DNA of 64,000 nt from Lactonifactor longoviformis DSM 17459 (GCF_900129135.1 NZ_FQVI01000015.1:1-64000), one strand, 5' to 3'; shown: positions 8,855-17,460, counted from the stretch's first letter. Program-made: numbers and translations. Notes: generated by a model from the sequence alone, not told the origin.

Positions 8855-10590
8855 ACTACCTCATGAATCCCGGAGATATCCGGTTCGATCATGAGAGAGT
8901 AGTTGGTATAATAGATGACAAAGCCTGGTTTTCCCCCGCCGGGCTTTTTCACATTTTTTTTCTCCGTATAATCAATTTCAACCTTGGGAGCCTGCCTTCC
9001 TTTGGAATAATAGGCAGCCAGCCGGCCGGCCTCCTCAAAGGTGCGGTCAGGCAGCTCGTCTCCGTTTGTCTTAACAATGACGTGGGAGCCTGGCTGTCCT
9101 TTTGCGTGAAACCACCAGTCATTGCCCACAGCAAATTTAAAGGTCAGCTCCTCATTCTGATAATTATTTTTCCCCACATACATATGATAACCGTCAGAGG
9201 AAATATAATGGAGAGGTTTTGCAGTTACTCTTACTTTTTTTCCTGAAGGTCCTTTCCTTTTTATATATCCGTACTGCACAAGCTCTTCCTTAATCTGTAC
9301 CAAATCCTCTTCTTTTCTGGCAATATCCAGGGCAGTGCTGATAGACTCCAGGTGCTCGATCTCGCTTTGTGTATCCTTCAGCTGCTCTTCCAGCGCCTCA
9401 GCCGTCCGTTTCAGCTTATTATACCTGTCAAAATATTTTTTTGCATTCTCCTGGGGCGTCATGGCAGGATCCAGGGGTATGACAATCTCTTCATTGGTGT
9501 AGTAATTCAATGCCTGAAAGGAACGGCAGCCCTCTTCCAGATTATATCCGTAAGTATTAAGTAATTCCCCGTAGACCTTATATTTGTCTTTTTTCACAGT
9601 ATCCTTCTTCTGTCTGGTCTGCAGATCGAATTTTTTCCGGTTCCTCTCCAGCGCAGTCTGAACCACTTTTCTCAAATCTGCCGATTTCTGACGGATCCGG
9701 GTGATTACATTTTTTGCCGCATAATAATGCTCCAGCACCTGGGAGATAGAATCGTATTCCTCTGTCCGGAATCCCTCATACTTCATAAGAGGAACCGAGG
9801 CATATTCCAGGGGAGCCTCATCCTCGAAAATAATAGTTGGGCAAAAGTTCCCCTGCCGGATATCATCCATCAGCCGTTCAAATGTATGGAACAGGTGGAT
9901 CTTCTCGGCTTCTGAAAGCGAGCTGACAGAAGCGCCCCCGTCCACAGAGGCCCTGCAGCAGATTTCTTCGCTCATAACAGGACTGATTCCGGTGAGAGAG
10001 GTATAGAGAGCTTTGGAGACCGGAAGGGGTTTGCTGTAGACAAAATCGGCAAATTCATCTTCTGAAATATTCAGAGGATTTTTTTTCTCCTGGGTCTCCG
10101 GAATAAAATAATTTCTGCCGGGAAGTACCTCTCGTACGGAACTCATGTGAGAGGATACGTGTTTGATGCTGTCAAGGATCTTTTCTGTCTCATCCAGGAA
10201 AATAATGTTGCTGTGCTTTCCCATGATTTCCACCGCCAGGGTTTTGTGACAGAGATCCCCCAGTTCGTTGAGGTGCTCAATCTCGATCCGGATGACCCGC
10301 TCGAGCCCCGGCTGGGTTACTGCAGTGATTTTTCCGCTTCCAATATGCTTGCGCAGAAGCATACAGAAATTCGGTGCTGTAAGAGGGCTGGGTTTATTGT
10401 TCTGGGTCAGATAGATCAGGGGGAGCGAGGCGCTGGCTGAGATGAGAAGCCGGTGCTGTACTCTCTGATTTTTAATTGTAAGAAGAAGTTCGTCTGCTTC
10501 CGGCTGGGCAATTTTATTGATCTTCCCTCCTGTAATAGTCTGATTTAACTCATGTACTATATTTGCAATGGTAATTCCGTCGAATGCCAT
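8851..10590 (-). CDS. rqcH: Rqc2/NFACT family ribosome quality-control protein
   Basis: This 579-residue protein begins MAFDGITIANIVHELN, typical of NFACT-N, continues through a coiled coil (about 280-440) and ends with an NFACT-R domain (SSDGYHMYVGKNNYQNE ... WWFHAKGQPGSHVI). Bacterial members (RqcH, formerly called fibronectin-binding Fbp) bind stalled 50S subunits and direct alanine tailing of nascent chains. The upstream open frame to 10836 was rejected because the family start with AAAGGAG lies at 10590 and a promoter precedes it. The full domain set is present. Confidence 0.92.
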   Translation of the reverse strand: MAFDGITIANIVHELNQTITGGKINKIAQPEADELLLTIKNQRVQHRLLISASASLPLIYLTQNNKPSPLTAPNFCMLLRKHIGSGKITAVTQPGLERVIRIEIEHLNELGDLCHKTLAVEIMGKHSNIIFLDETEKILDSIKHVSSHMSSVREVLPGRNYFIPETQEKKNPLNISEDEFADFVYSKPLPVSKALYTSLTGISPVMSEEICCRASVDGGASVSSLSEAEKIHLFHTFERLMDDIRQGNFCPTIIFEDEAPLEYASVPLMKYEGFRTEEYDSISQVLEHYYAAKNVITRIRQKSADLRKVVQTALERNRKKFDLQTRQKKDTVKKDKYKVYGELLNTYGYNLEEGCRSFQALNYYTNEEIVIPLDPAMTPQENAKKYFDRYNKLKRTAEALEEQLKDTQSEIEHLESISTALDIARKEEDLVQIKEELVQYGYIKRKGPSGKKVRVTAKPLHYISSDGYHMYVGKNNYQNEELTFKFAVGNDWWFHAKGQPGSHVIVKTNGDELPDRTFEEAGRLAAYYSKGRQAPKVEIDYTEKKNVKKPGGGKPGFVIYYTNYSLMIEPDISGIHEVV

Positions 10591-10617
10591 AAAAAATCTC
10601 CTTTCCGTTCTGGAGTT

Positions 10618-10646
10618 ATTATAGCAGAAAAAACGTCTGCAGGCAA
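10618..10646 (-). promoter_or_regulatory. Sigma-A promoter for rqcH
   Basis: On the minus strand TTGCCT (complement of 10641-10646) is followed 17 bases later by TATAAT (complement of 10618-10623). The rqcH start lies 28 bases further on. It is back to back with the promoter for the YicC operon, so the two units diverge from one short region. Confidence 0.75.
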
Positions 10647-10665
10647 AATACATTTGAAAAAGGAT

Positions 10666-10694
10666 TTGACTAGGGATTTGTAATGACTTATAAT
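10666..10694 (+). promoter_or_regulatory. Sigma-A promoter for the yicC-remA-gmk-rpoZ operon
   Basis: TTGACT (10666-10671) and a perfect TATAAT (10689-10694) are spaced by 17 bases. The predicted transcript starts near 10701, which lies after the in-frame ATG at 10699 and so supports ATG 10750 as the YicC start. Confidence 0.8.
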
Positions 10695-10749
10695 AATTTT
10701 GTATGTTTATGCCCGGGAGGCAAATCAGGAACAGAAAAGAGTGGATGAA

Positions 10750-11628
10750 ATGATTAAAAGTATGACGGGCTTCGGCCGTGCCGAGATCGCTGATGAAGAG
10801 AGAAAATTCACCGTAGAGATGAAGTCCGTGAACCATAGATACCTGGATATTAACCTTCGGATGCCTAAGAAATTAAGCATTTTTGAGGCATCTATCCGCA
10901 ATCTCCTGAAAGAATACATTCAGAGGGGAAAAGTTGATGTATTTATCACTTACGAGGACTTTACCCAGAAAAGAGTCAATATAAAGTACAACCGGGAGAT
11001 CGCTGCTGAGTACCTGGGATATCTCAGAGATATGTGCAGTGAGTTTCAGCTGAAGGATGATATCTGCGTGTCCCATCTTTCGAAATATCCGGAAGTGTTC
11101 GTCATGGAGGAGCAGTCCCTGGATGAAAAGGAGCTGTGGAGCTTTCTGGAACAAGGAATTACCCAGGCTGCCTGCCAGTTTGTGGAGGAAAGGAAAAAGG
11201 AGGGCGCGCATCTCAAAGAAGACATTATTACCAAATTAGACGGAATGAACGATAAGATTCATCTGGTAGAGCAGCGTGCTCCAGAGATTCTAAAGGAATA
11301 TCGGGCCAAACTGGAGGAACGCACCAGAGAGCTGCTGGCCGATTCTCAGATTGAGGACAGCCGTATAGCCGCTGAGGTGGTATTATTTGCAGATAAAATC
11401 TGCACGGATGAGGAGACGGTCCGCCTGAGAAGCCATGTAAATAATATGAAAAATGTTCTGCAGGAAGGGGACGGCATAGGGAGAAAGCTGGACTTTATCG
11501 CCCAGGAGATGAACCGGGAGGCAAACACCATTCTCTCGAAAGCGAATGATTTGGAAACTTCCAATACAGCCATTGATCTAAAAACCGAGATTGAAAAAAT
11601 CCGGGAACAGATACAGAATATTGAGTAA
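10750..11628 (+). CDS. yicC: YicC family endoribonuclease-like protein
   Basis: This 292-residue protein begins MIKSMTGFGRAE, the hallmark of YicC N-terminal domains, and ends with the DUF1732 C-terminal region (GRKLDFIAQEMNREANTI.SK). Length matches the family (about 290). E. coli YicC is reported as an endoribonuclease involved in small-RNA turnover; the clostridial role is inferred. It heads a conserved Firmicutes gene run: yicC, remA-like, gmk, rpoZ. Confidence 0.93.
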   Translation: MIKSMTGFGRAEIADEERKFTVEMKSVNHRYLDINLRMPKKLSIFEASIRNLLKEYIQRGKVDVFITYEDFTQKRVNIKYNREIAAEYLGYLRDMCSEFQLKDDICVSHLSKYPEVFVMEEQSLDEKELWSFLEQGITQAACQFVEERKKEGAHLKEDIITKLDGMNDKIHLVEQRAPEILKEYRAKLEERTRELLADSQIEDSRIAAEVVLFADKICTDEETVRLRSHVNNMKNVLQEGDGIGRKLDFIAQEMNREANTILSKANDLETSNTAIDLKTEIEKIREQIQNIE

Positions 11629-11643
11629 CAGAGAGGGATACCA

Positions 11644-11916
11644 TTGGCAAAGTTAATTAACATTGGATTTGGAAATGTTGTAAATACGGATAAGATAATT
11701 GCCGTTGTAAGTCCCGATGCCGCTCCCATTAAGCGTATGGTACAAAACGCCAAGGAGGCCGGCAAAACGGTCGACGCCACCCAGGGAAGGAAGACAAAGT
11801 CTGTCATTGTGACAGGGGAAGATATTCTTGTGCTTTCCGCCCTGCAGCCGGAGACGATTACAAAAAGATTTTCCTCTTTCAGAGAGGGAGAGATTAAAGG
11901 GGAATATGATGAGTAA
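11644..11916 (+). CDS. remA: RemA-like DUF370 regulatory protein
   Basis: The 90-residue product, MAKLINIGFGNVVNTDKIIA..., is a clear DUF370 member. In Bacillus, RemA is a DNA-binding activator of matrix and osmoprotection genes. The start is TTG at 11644 after a GAGAGGGA site. The gene lies 15 bases after yicC and overlaps the start of gmk by about 11 bases, so the genes are probably translated in step. Which genes it controls here is unknown. Confidence 0.92.
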   Translation: MAKLINIGFGNVVNTDKIIAVVSPDAAPIKRMVQNAKEAGKTVDATQGRKTKSVIVTGEDILVLSALQPETITKRFSSFREGEIKGEYDE

Positions 11917-12541
11917 AAAAGGAGTACTGGTTGTGGTATCCGGATTCTCCGGAGCCGGCAAGGGCACACTGATGCGGGCCCTGATGAACAGATACATGAA
12001 TTACGCGCTGTCTGTCTCAGCGACAACAAGAGCCCCCAGGGAGGGAGAAGAAGACGGACGGGAATACTTTTTCAAAACAAGGGAAGAATTTGAACAGCTA
12101 ATTAAAGAGGATGCCCTGATTGAATATGCGCAGTATGTTGGGAATTATTACGGCACTCCCAAGGACTACGTGGAAAAGCAGCTGGAGGCGGGCAGAGATG
12201 TCATCCTGGAGATAGAGATCCAGGGAGCCTTAAAAGTTAAGGAAAAGGTTCCGGACGCCCTTCTTTTATTTGTGGCTCCTCCCAGTGCCGGAGAGCTGAA
12301 AAGAAGGCTGGTGGGACGGGGCACAGAAACCTCCGAGGTCATTGCATCCCGGCTGCAGAGAGCTGCCGAGGAGGCAGAGGGCATGGAAAGATATGATTAT
12401 CTTTTGATCAATGATGAATTGGAGCAGTGCGCAGAGGAAATGCATCAGGTGATTCAGAGTCAGCACCACAAAGTCAGTGAAAATCTTTCCCTGATACAGC
12501 AGATTGGGAATGAATTAAAGGTATTTATGAAAGGAGAATGA
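11906..12541 (+). CDS. gmk: Guanylate kinase
   Basis: This protein of about 210 residues phosphorylates GMP to GDP. It carries the P-loop in VVVSGFSGAGKGTL near the N-terminus, the GMP-binding SATTRAPREGEEDGREYFF segment, and the IEYAQYVGNYYGTP motif. Two adjacent ATGs (11906 and 11909) are possible; both lie inside the end of the remA-like gene. Ordering with rpoZ directly after is the usual bacterial arrangement. A longer open frame upstream was rejected because it lacks family sequence. Confidence 0.95.
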   Translation: MMSKKGVLVVVSGFSGAGKGTLMRALMNRYMNYALSVSATTRAPREGEEDGREYFFKTREEFEQLIKEDALIEYAQYVGNYYGTPKDYVEKQLEAGRDVILEIEIQGALKVKEKVPDALLLFVAPPSAGELKRRLVGRGTETSEVIASRLQRAAEEAEGMERYDYLLINDELEQCAEEMHQVIQSQHHKVSENLSLIQQIGNELKVFMKGE

Positions 12542-12547
12542 GGATAT

Positions 12548-12805
12548 ATGATACATCCATCTTATTCAGAATTAATGCAGGTAGTAAACAGTGAGCTTGA
12601 ACCGGATGAGGCACCATTGGTAAACAGCAGGTATTCTATAGTCCTGGCCACCAGCAAAAGAGCCAGACAGATTATCGGCGGGGAAGATCCCCTTGTGAGT
12701 TCCCGGGGGAAAAAGCCTTTGTCCATTGCAGTTGAGGAGCTTTATAAAGGGAAAGTTAAGATTGTCTCTGACGACGAGCTGGATAAAAAAGAAAGCGAAG
12801 AATAA
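12548..12805 (+). CDS. rpoZ: RNA polymerase omega subunit
   Basis: The 85-residue product begins MIHPSYSELMQVVNSE and contains the SRYSIVLATSKRARQI helix and a KPLSIAVEELYKGKV segment, which define omega. It helps assemble and stabilise RNA polymerase. It lies 6 bases after gmk. A hairpin that could end the operon follows. Confidence 0.94.
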   Translation: MIHPSYSELMQVVNSELEPDEAPLVNSRYSIVLATSKRARQIIGGEDPLVSSRGKKPLSIAVEELYKGKVKIVSDDELDKKESEE

Positions 12806-12810
12806 CAAGA

Positions 12811-12845
12811 AAGGAGTGGCGCGTATCTGGTGGCACTCCTTTTAT
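12811..12845 (+). terminator. Hairpin after rpoZ
   Basis: AAGGAGTG (12811-12818) pairs with CACTCCTT (12834-12841), with a short run of T following. It may end the yicC-rpoZ transcript partially; rimO begins only 30 bases later. Confidence 0.5.
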
Positions 12846-12872
12846 ACATAAAAAGAAAAGGAGACTGATGTA

Positions 12873-14213
12873 GTGAAAAAAGTTTTATTCATCTCTCTGG
12901 GATGCGATAAAAATCTTGTGGATTCCGAGGAGATGCTCGGGCTTTTGGTTGCCCGCGGATATGAAATCACGGATACAGAGGAGGAGGCAGATGTAATAGT
13001 CGTTAATACCTGCTGTTTTATCCATGATGCCAAGCAGGAGAGCATTGATACGATTCTGGAGATGGCTGAGTACAGAAACACCGGTAAATGCAGGGCCCTT
13101 CTGGTAACCGGATGTCTGGCCCAGCGGTATCAAAAAGAAATAACGGAGGAGATTCCGGAGGTAGACGCCGTTCTGGGAACTACCAGCTATAAAGAGATAG
13201 TTACAGCCCTGGACAAAGTATTTGCCGGTGAAAAATACCTGGAGTTTCAGGATATCAACTTCCTGCCCCTGGCGGATACAGACCGTGTAGTCACCACCGG
13301 GGGACACTATGAATATCTGAAAATAGCGGAGGGCTGCGACAAACACTGCACGTACTGCATTATTCCGAAATTGAGGGGAAGCTACCGAAGCATACCTATG
13401 GAACATCTGATCCGCCAGGCAGAATATCTGGCGGAACAGGGGGTCAAGGAATTGATTCTGGTAGCCCAGGAGACTACTCTCTACGGACTTGACCTTTACA
13501 AAGAAAAGTCACTTCATATCCTTCTGAGCCGCCTGTGCAGAATCAAGGGAATTCGATGGATCCGGGTTCAGTACTGTTATCCTGAGGAGATATATCCCGA
13601 ACTGATTCAGGTCATGAAGGATGAAAAAAAGATATGTCATTATCTGGATCTTCCTATCCAGCACGCCAATGACGCTGTCCTGAAGCGCATGGGCAGGCGT
13701 ACGACCAGGGAGCAGCTGACGGTCATGGTGAATACGCTTCGGCAGGAGATACCGGATATCGTTCTGCGGACTACTCTGATCACGGGCTTTCCGGGGGAAA
13801 CCCAGGAGCAGCATGAGGAGCTGATGGGATTTGTGGATGAGATGGAGTTTGACCGGATGGGAGTCTTTCCTTATTCTCCGGAAGAAGACACGCCTGCAGC
13901 AGAGATGGAGGGGCAGATTCCGGAAGAGGTAAAAGAAGAGCGCAAGGCCGAGCTTATGGAACTCCAGCAGGAGATTTCTCTGGATAAGGGGGACTCCAGA
14001 ATTGGGATGGAGCTTGAGGTGATGATAGAAGGAAAGGTGGCTGATGAAAATGCCTACGTGGGCCGTACGTATGCAGACGCACCGGGAATCGACGGATATA
14101 TTTTTGTGAATACAGAGACAGAATTAATGTCCGGAGACTTTGCTCTGGTTCATGTCACCGGAGCCTTAGAATATGATTTGATAGGAGAATTAGCTGATGA
14201 ATACACCGAATAA
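12873..14213 (+). CDS. rimO: Ribosomal protein S12 methylthiotransferase
   Basis: This 446-residue radical-SAM enzyme adds a methylthio group to an Asp of ribosomal protein S12. The UPF0004 domain has C11, C47 and C81 for one [4Fe-4S] cluster; the radical-SAM cluster is C155-x3-C159-x2-C162. A TRAM domain occupies about 375-440. The C-terminal region is RimO-like rather than MiaB-like. The start is GTG at 12873 after AAAGGAGA. The pgsA gene overlaps by 17 bases. Confidence 0.93.
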   Translation: MKKVLFISLGCDKNLVDSEEMLGLLVARGYEITDTEEEADVIVVNTCCFIHDAKQESIDTILEMAEYRNTGKCRALLVTGCLAQRYQKEITEEIPEVDAVLGTTSYKEIVTALDKVFAGEKYLEFQDINFLPLADTDRVVTTGGHYEYLKIAEGCDKHCTYCIIPKLRGSYRSIPMEHLIRQAEYLAEQGVKELILVAQETTLYGLDLYKEKSLHILLSRLCRIKGIRWIRVQYCYPEEIYPELIQVMKDEKKICHYLDLPIQHANDAVLKRMGRRTTREQLTVMVNTLRQEIPDIVLRTTLITGFPGETQEQHEELMGFVDEMEFDRMGVFPYSPEEDTPAAEMEGQIPEEVKEERKAELMELQQEISLDKGDSRIGMELEVMIEGKVADENAYVGRTYADAPGIDGYIFVNTETELMSGDFALVHVTGALEYDLIGELADEYTE

Positions 14214-14736
14214 ACTGACTTGTCTTCGTGTCATAATGATCCCGTTTTTTGTATTTTTTATGCTGACAGATGCTGCGGGCAGCGCCGGTAAGTGGATCGC
14301 GCTGGTTCTGTTTATTGTTGCAAGCCTTACAGATACTTTGGATGGATATCTGGCCAGAAGGGACAATCTGGTCACTAATTTCGGAAAATTTATGGACCCG
14401 CTTGCCGATAAATTGCTGGTATGCTCCGCGCTGATCTGTTTTGTGGAGACAGGCAAGCTCCATGCATGGCTGGTGATCATAATCATAAGCCGGGAATTTA
14501 TTATCAGCGGTTTCCGTCTTATTGCTTCAGACAATGGGATCGTAATTGCCGCAAGCTACTGGGGCAAATTTAAGACAGTATCTCAGATGATAATGACAAT
14601 CCTGCTAATTGCCGATCTGGGCGGTGTTTTTGACATAGCGGAGACTGTTTTTATCTACCTGGCTTTGATTCTTACCGTTGTGTCACTGGTAGATTACTTA
14701 TGGAAGAACAGGCAGGTAATCAGCATGCAGGATTAA
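14197..14736 (+). CDS. pgsA: CDP-diacylglycerol-glycerol-3-phosphate 3-phosphatidyltransferase
   Basis: This 179-residue membrane enzyme makes phosphatidylglycerol phosphate. The CDP-alcohol phosphotransferase motif is complete: D46, D49-G50, A53-R54, G63, D67 and D71 with standard spacing. About five hydrophobic segments surround it. The gene starts inside the end of rimO, and cinA follows after 30 bases, the rimO-pgsA-cinA order often seen in clostridia. Confidence 0.93.
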   Translation: MNTPNKLTCLRVIMIPFFVFFMLTDAAGSAGKWIALVLFIVASLTDTLDGYLARRDNLVTNFGKFMDPLADKLLVCSALICFVETGKLHAWLVIIIISREFIISGFRLIASDNGIVIAASYWGKFKTVSQMIMTILLIADLGGVFDIAETVFIYLALILTVVSLVDYLWKNRQVISMQD

Positions 14737-14766
14737 GGACCTGCAGCTGCTGCGAAAGGAGAATGT

Positions 14767-16029
14767 ATGGTTGTAGAATTAGTCTGTGTAGGTACAGAAA
14801 TACTTTTAGGAAACATTGTGAATACGAATGCCGCCTATCTGTCGGAAAAATGCGCCAATCTTGGCCTTTCCCTCTATTATCAGACAGTGGTTGGCGACAA
14901 CGAGGAGCGGATGACCACAGCCATTGCCACGGCCATTGACCGATCGGATATTGTAATACTCTGCGGAGGACTTGGCCCCACAAAGGATGATATGACAAAA
15001 GAAATTACAGCCAGGGTAATGGGAAGGGAACTGGTGGAGGATCCGCATACCAGAGAAAGAATTCAGGCATTTATGGATAATTATATAAAGTCCCAGCCCG
15101 AAGGCAAAATTACAGCCAACAACTGGAAGCAGGCCCTGATTCCCCAGGGGGCATCCGTCCTGGACAATCATAACGGGACAGCTCCCGGGCTAATCATAGA
15201 ATCCGGAGGAAAGACTGCTATTCTCCTTCCCGGTCCCCCCAATGAGCTGAAGCCCATGTTTGAGGAAGCCGTATACCCTTATCTTAGGAAAAAACAGCCG
15301 GAGATCATTTATTCAGAGATGGTTAAAATCTGTGGAATCGGGGAAAGCAAGGCAGAAACGGATATCAGCGATCTCATTGCTGCCCAGACGAATCCAACTA
15401 TTGCAACCTATGCCAAAACAGCAGAGGTGCATATCCGGGTAACCGCCAAAGCCTCCAGTGAAAAAGAGGCCAAGCAGCTGATCAAACCAGTAGTCAGAGA
15501 ACTGAAGCTGCGGTTTGGCAAAAATATATACACTACAGATGAGAATAAAACACTGGAGGAAGCGGTGGTTGAGCTTCTGCGGGCCCAGCATCTTCGTCTT
15601 ACCACAGTAGAGTCCTGTACCGGGGGCGCTTTATCCGCACGGATCGTCAATGTTCCGGGAGCGTCGGATGTTCTGAAGCAGGGGTTTGTCACTTACTCGA
15701 ATTCTGCCAAGAAAAAGTTTATTATGGTGAAAAAAAGCACTCTGAAAACCTACGGCGCAGTCAGCAGCAAATGTGCAAAGGAAATGGCTAAGGGAGGCAA
15801 CTTTACCACAGGATCGGATGTGGCAGTTTCCGTCACCGGCATTGCTGGTCCGGACGGAGGAACTCCCGAAAAACCGGTGGGTACTGTATTTATTGCCTGC
15901 TGTCTGAAGGGAGAGACCAAGGTACGGGAATTCCATTTCAACGGCAACCGAAGCAAAATAAGAGAACAATCAGTAGTAAACGCACTTATTTTACTCCGGG
16001 ACTGCATTCTGGAGAATTTTAAAAAATAA
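14767..16029 (+). CDS. cinA: CinA family nicotinamide-nucleotide amidase / competence-damage protein
   Basis: The 420-residue protein has an N-terminal molybdopterin-binding-like domain (about 4-170; CVGTEILLGNIVNTN and CGGLGPTKDDMT) and a C-terminal CinA amidase domain (about 260-415; TTVESCTGGALSARI and VSVTGIAGPDGGTPEKPVG). Family members deamidate NMN and hydrolyse ADP-ribose in pyridine nucleotide recycling. The ribosome site is AAAGGAGA. A strong palindromic terminator follows the stop. Confidence 0.93.
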   Translation: MVVELVCVGTEILLGNIVNTNAAYLSEKCANLGLSLYYQTVVGDNEERMTTAIATAIDRSDIVILCGGLGPTKDDMTKEITARVMGRELVEDPHTRERIQAFMDNYIKSQPEGKITANNWKQALIPQGASVLDNHNGTAPGLIIESGGKTAILLPGPPNELKPMFEEAVYPYLRKKQPEIIYSEMVKICGIGESKAETDISDLIAAQTNPTIATYAKTAEVHIRVTAKASSEKEAKQLIKPVVRELKLRFGKNIYTTDENKTLEEAVVELLRAQHLRLTTVESCTGGALSARIVNVPGASDVLKQGFVTYSNSAKKKFIMVKKSTLKTYGAVSSKCAKEMAKGGNFTTGSDVAVSVTGIAGPDGGTPEKPVGTVFIACCLKGETKVREFHFNGNRSKIREQSVVNALILLRDCILENFKK

Positions 16030-16032
16030 CAG

Positions 16033-16082
16033 AAAATAGCTGTGTTCTGCGGCTTTTCAGCCTGCAGAACACAGCTATTTTT
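16033..16082. terminator. Two-way intrinsic terminator between cinA and queT
   Basis: AAAATAGCTGTGTTCTGC (16033-16050) pairs perfectly with 16064-16081. The A-rich and T-rich ends give a U tract on either strand, so it can stop both convergent genes. Confidence 0.85.
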
Positions 16083-16090
16083 CCCAGAGC

Positions 16091-16582
16091 TTAGTAGTTT
16101 CTGAAAATTACACGCCGCCTCTTTTTTAGTATGCCCAGTAAAATTCCGCCGAGAACCCCGCAGGAGAGGATCTCGCCGATGCCAACCGTCACCATAAAAA
16201 AGAGGATGGGCAGATGAATGCCGTATCCATACCTCAGTACAAAGGGTATGATCAATGTATTGGCAGCAATGGGTGGGAGCACCAGCAGGATTCTCTGGCC
16301 GAAATGCCGCACCCCGTAGGTGCCCAAAGCTCCCAGCAGGGTTGCCAGACTTCCGAATAGTATATCCGGGAGAATCCCTCCTCCCATAATATTGCCCAGA
16401 AGGCAGCCCACGAATAGCCCGGGAATAGCAGCCGGGGTGAACAGGGGCAGAATCGTAAGTGCTTCCGCAAGACGGATCTGTATCTGTCCAAAGCTTATGG
16501 GGGCAAAGATCATAGTCAAAGCCACGTACACAGCAGCAATTACAGCAGCCTGTGTGATAAAGGTTATGTTTTTGTTTTTCAT
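16091..16582 (-). CDS. queT: QueT family queuosine-precursor transporter
   Basis: The 163-residue membrane protein has about five TM segments and the QueT pattern (AAVYVALTMIFAPISFGQIQIRLAEAL, shown here in part: FGQIQIRLAEAL; then GGGILPDILFGSLATLLGA). QueT is the predicted substrate-binding subunit of an energy-coupling-factor transporter for preQ1/queuosine precursors. The assignment is strengthened by a preQ1-I-like riboswitch in the leader. No queuosine biosynthesis genes are nearby, which suggests salvage rather than synthesis at this locus. Confidence 0.9.
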   Translation of the reverse strand: MKNKNITFITQAAVIAAVYVALTMIFAPISFGQIQIRLAEALTILPLFTPAAIPGLFVGCLLGNIMGGGILPDILFGSLATLLGALGTYGVRHFGQRILLVLPPIAANTLIIPFVLRYGYGIHLPILFFMVTVGIGEILSCGVLGGILLGILKKRRRVIFRNY

Positions 16583-16590
16583 AGTGATTC

Positions 16591-16632
16591 TCCTTTAGTT
16601 TTGTTTAACGTGTGGAAGGTCTCGAACACACG
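16591..16632 (-). promoter_or_regulatory. preQ1-I riboswitch-like leader of queT
   Basis: Read on the minus strand, CGTGTG (complement of 16627-16632) pairs with CACACG (complement of 16609-16614) around a 12-base loop that begins TTCGAG. The stem is followed by an A-rich tail, TTAAACAAAACTAAAGGAG, which carries the ribosome site. Hairpin plus A-rich tail, with the tail able to pair back into the loop, is the class I preQ1 layout, and the tail closely resembles the one I recall from Thermoanaerobacter. Overlap with the ribosome site suggests control of translation. Confidence 0.75.
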
Positions 16633-16649
16633 ATGCTTCAGCGTCTTTC

Positions 16650-16678
16650 AGTATAGCACCCCATTTCGTGAAATGCAA
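16650..16678 (-). promoter_or_regulatory. Sigma-A promoter for queT
   Basis: On the minus strand TTGCAT (complement of 16673-16678) precedes TATACT (complement of 16650-16655) by 17 bases. The predicted start near 16643 places the whole preQ1-like hairpin in the leader. Confidence 0.75.
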
Positions 16679-16718
16679 GAAAAAGGGGCAAAAGTCTGCC
16701 CCTCCCTGCCCCTGCATA

Positions 16719-17024
16719 TTAACGCATCATTTTCATAAGCTGCAGCATACGATCTATCTTTGCAACCTCAGCCGGCGGTTTGCCAATCTTCAGCACCTCA
16801 ATAATGGTATCCATCTCATTTTTTGAGAACTGCATTCCGCTGGATTTGCTTTTGGACGCTGCTGCCATGAGAAATGGCATAATATCATTTTGTCCTTTCT
16901 GGCTGCCTTGTTCCGCCAGGGACTGGAGCATCGCCAGTTTGGCCGGATCCATTCCCGAAAGATTTGGATGGTTCATCCAGCTGTTGTTCTGATTATTTTC
17001 CTTATTGTTTCCATTATTGTCCAT
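16719..17024 (-). CDS. Unrecognised hydrophilic protein, 101 residues
   Basis: I do not recognise this protein. It begins with an Asn-rich stretch (MDNNGNNKENNQNNSW) and continues with two amphipathic helices (about 25-42 and 66-100), ending LQLMKMMR, with no signal peptide or TM segment. A strong AAAGGAGG site precedes it. It follows the 115-residue gene by 14 bases on the same strand, so the two are probably one operon. A sigma-E-like promoter upstream of that operon suggests mother-cell expression during sporulation, but the evidence is promoter pattern only. Confidence 0.75.
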   Translation of the reverse strand: MDNNGNNKENNQNNSWMNHPNLSGMDPAKLAMLQSLAEQGSQKGQNDIMPFLMAAASKSKSSGMQFSKNEMDTIIEVLKIGKPPAEVAKIDRMLQLMKMMR

Positions 17025-17038
17025 CTTTTATTCCTCCT

Positions 17039-17386
17039 TTATGTGTTGTTGTTATCCTGGGACAGTTCGAGTATCTGAACCATGACCAGAGTGTTGATAA
17101 GGCTGTCGATCCGCTCCTGAGTAGGTCCGTTGCAGAACCGGCGGATATCCTGGAGCATTTCCAGAGGCTCCACCTTTTCATTTTCCACCGCACAGATACT
17201 CATTTCTCCCCGCGGTTTGGAAAAAAGGGAAATGGTATTCTGCAGTTCCATCATTTTGGCCATAACGGACAGAAAACGCTGCCCGGAAGGGGGAACATAA
17301 GGAAGTGCAGCTTTCATTACTTGTATTTGATCCTGGGAGACCATCTGATCCAGAATCGTCCTGTTGTCTGATCTTTGTTCACTCAT
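17039..17386 (-). CDS. Unrecognised hydrophilic protein, 115 residues
   Basis: I do not recognise this protein. It is soluble and mostly helical, beginning MSEQRSDNRTILDQMVSQDQ, with a central YVPPSGQRFLSVMAKMMELQ segment and an acidic C-terminal half. Its partner gene lies 14 bases downstream. Both products share short helices rich in Met, Gln and Asn and may interact. The leader has only a weak ribosome site. The upstream region carries a sigma-E-like promoter (17406-17435). Confidence 0.75.
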   Translation of the reverse strand: MSEQRSDNRTILDQMVSQDQIQVMKAALPYVPPSGQRFLSVMAKMMELQNTISLFSKPRGEMSICAVENEKVEPLEMLQDIRRFCNGPTQERIDSLINTLVMVQILELSQDNNNT

Positions 17387-17405
17387 AAAAATTCACTTTT
17401 TTTAA

Positions 17406-17435
17406 AGCCTATGTTTTTCATTATTAAGATATGAC
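17406..17435 (-). promoter_or_regulatory. Candidate sigma-E promoter
   Basis: On the minus strand GTCATATC (complement of 17428-17435) nearly equals the sigma-E -35 consensus as I recall it from Bacillus (GTCATATT). CATAGGCT (complement of 17406-17413) follows after 14 bases and matches the -10 at 5 of 8 positions. It would serve the 115- and 101-residue genes. Confidence 0.4.
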
Positions 17436-17460
17436 AGATACTGGGAGATGACATAAGATA
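17434..17460 (+). promoter_or_regulatory. Candidate sigma-K promoter for the 51-residue ORF
   Basis: AC (17434-17435) is followed after 16 bases by CATAAGATA (17452-17460), which fits the sigma-K pattern AC-N16/17-CATAnnnTA exactly. The gene starts 26 bases later with its ribosome site between. A similar site with CATAAGATG faces the Cys-rich gene on the other strand. Confidence 0.5.

Noticed and set aside
10699-10749. Upstream start for YicC
   Set aside because: The predicted transcript begins near 10701, and YicC proteins start with the MIKSMTGFGR segment at 10750.
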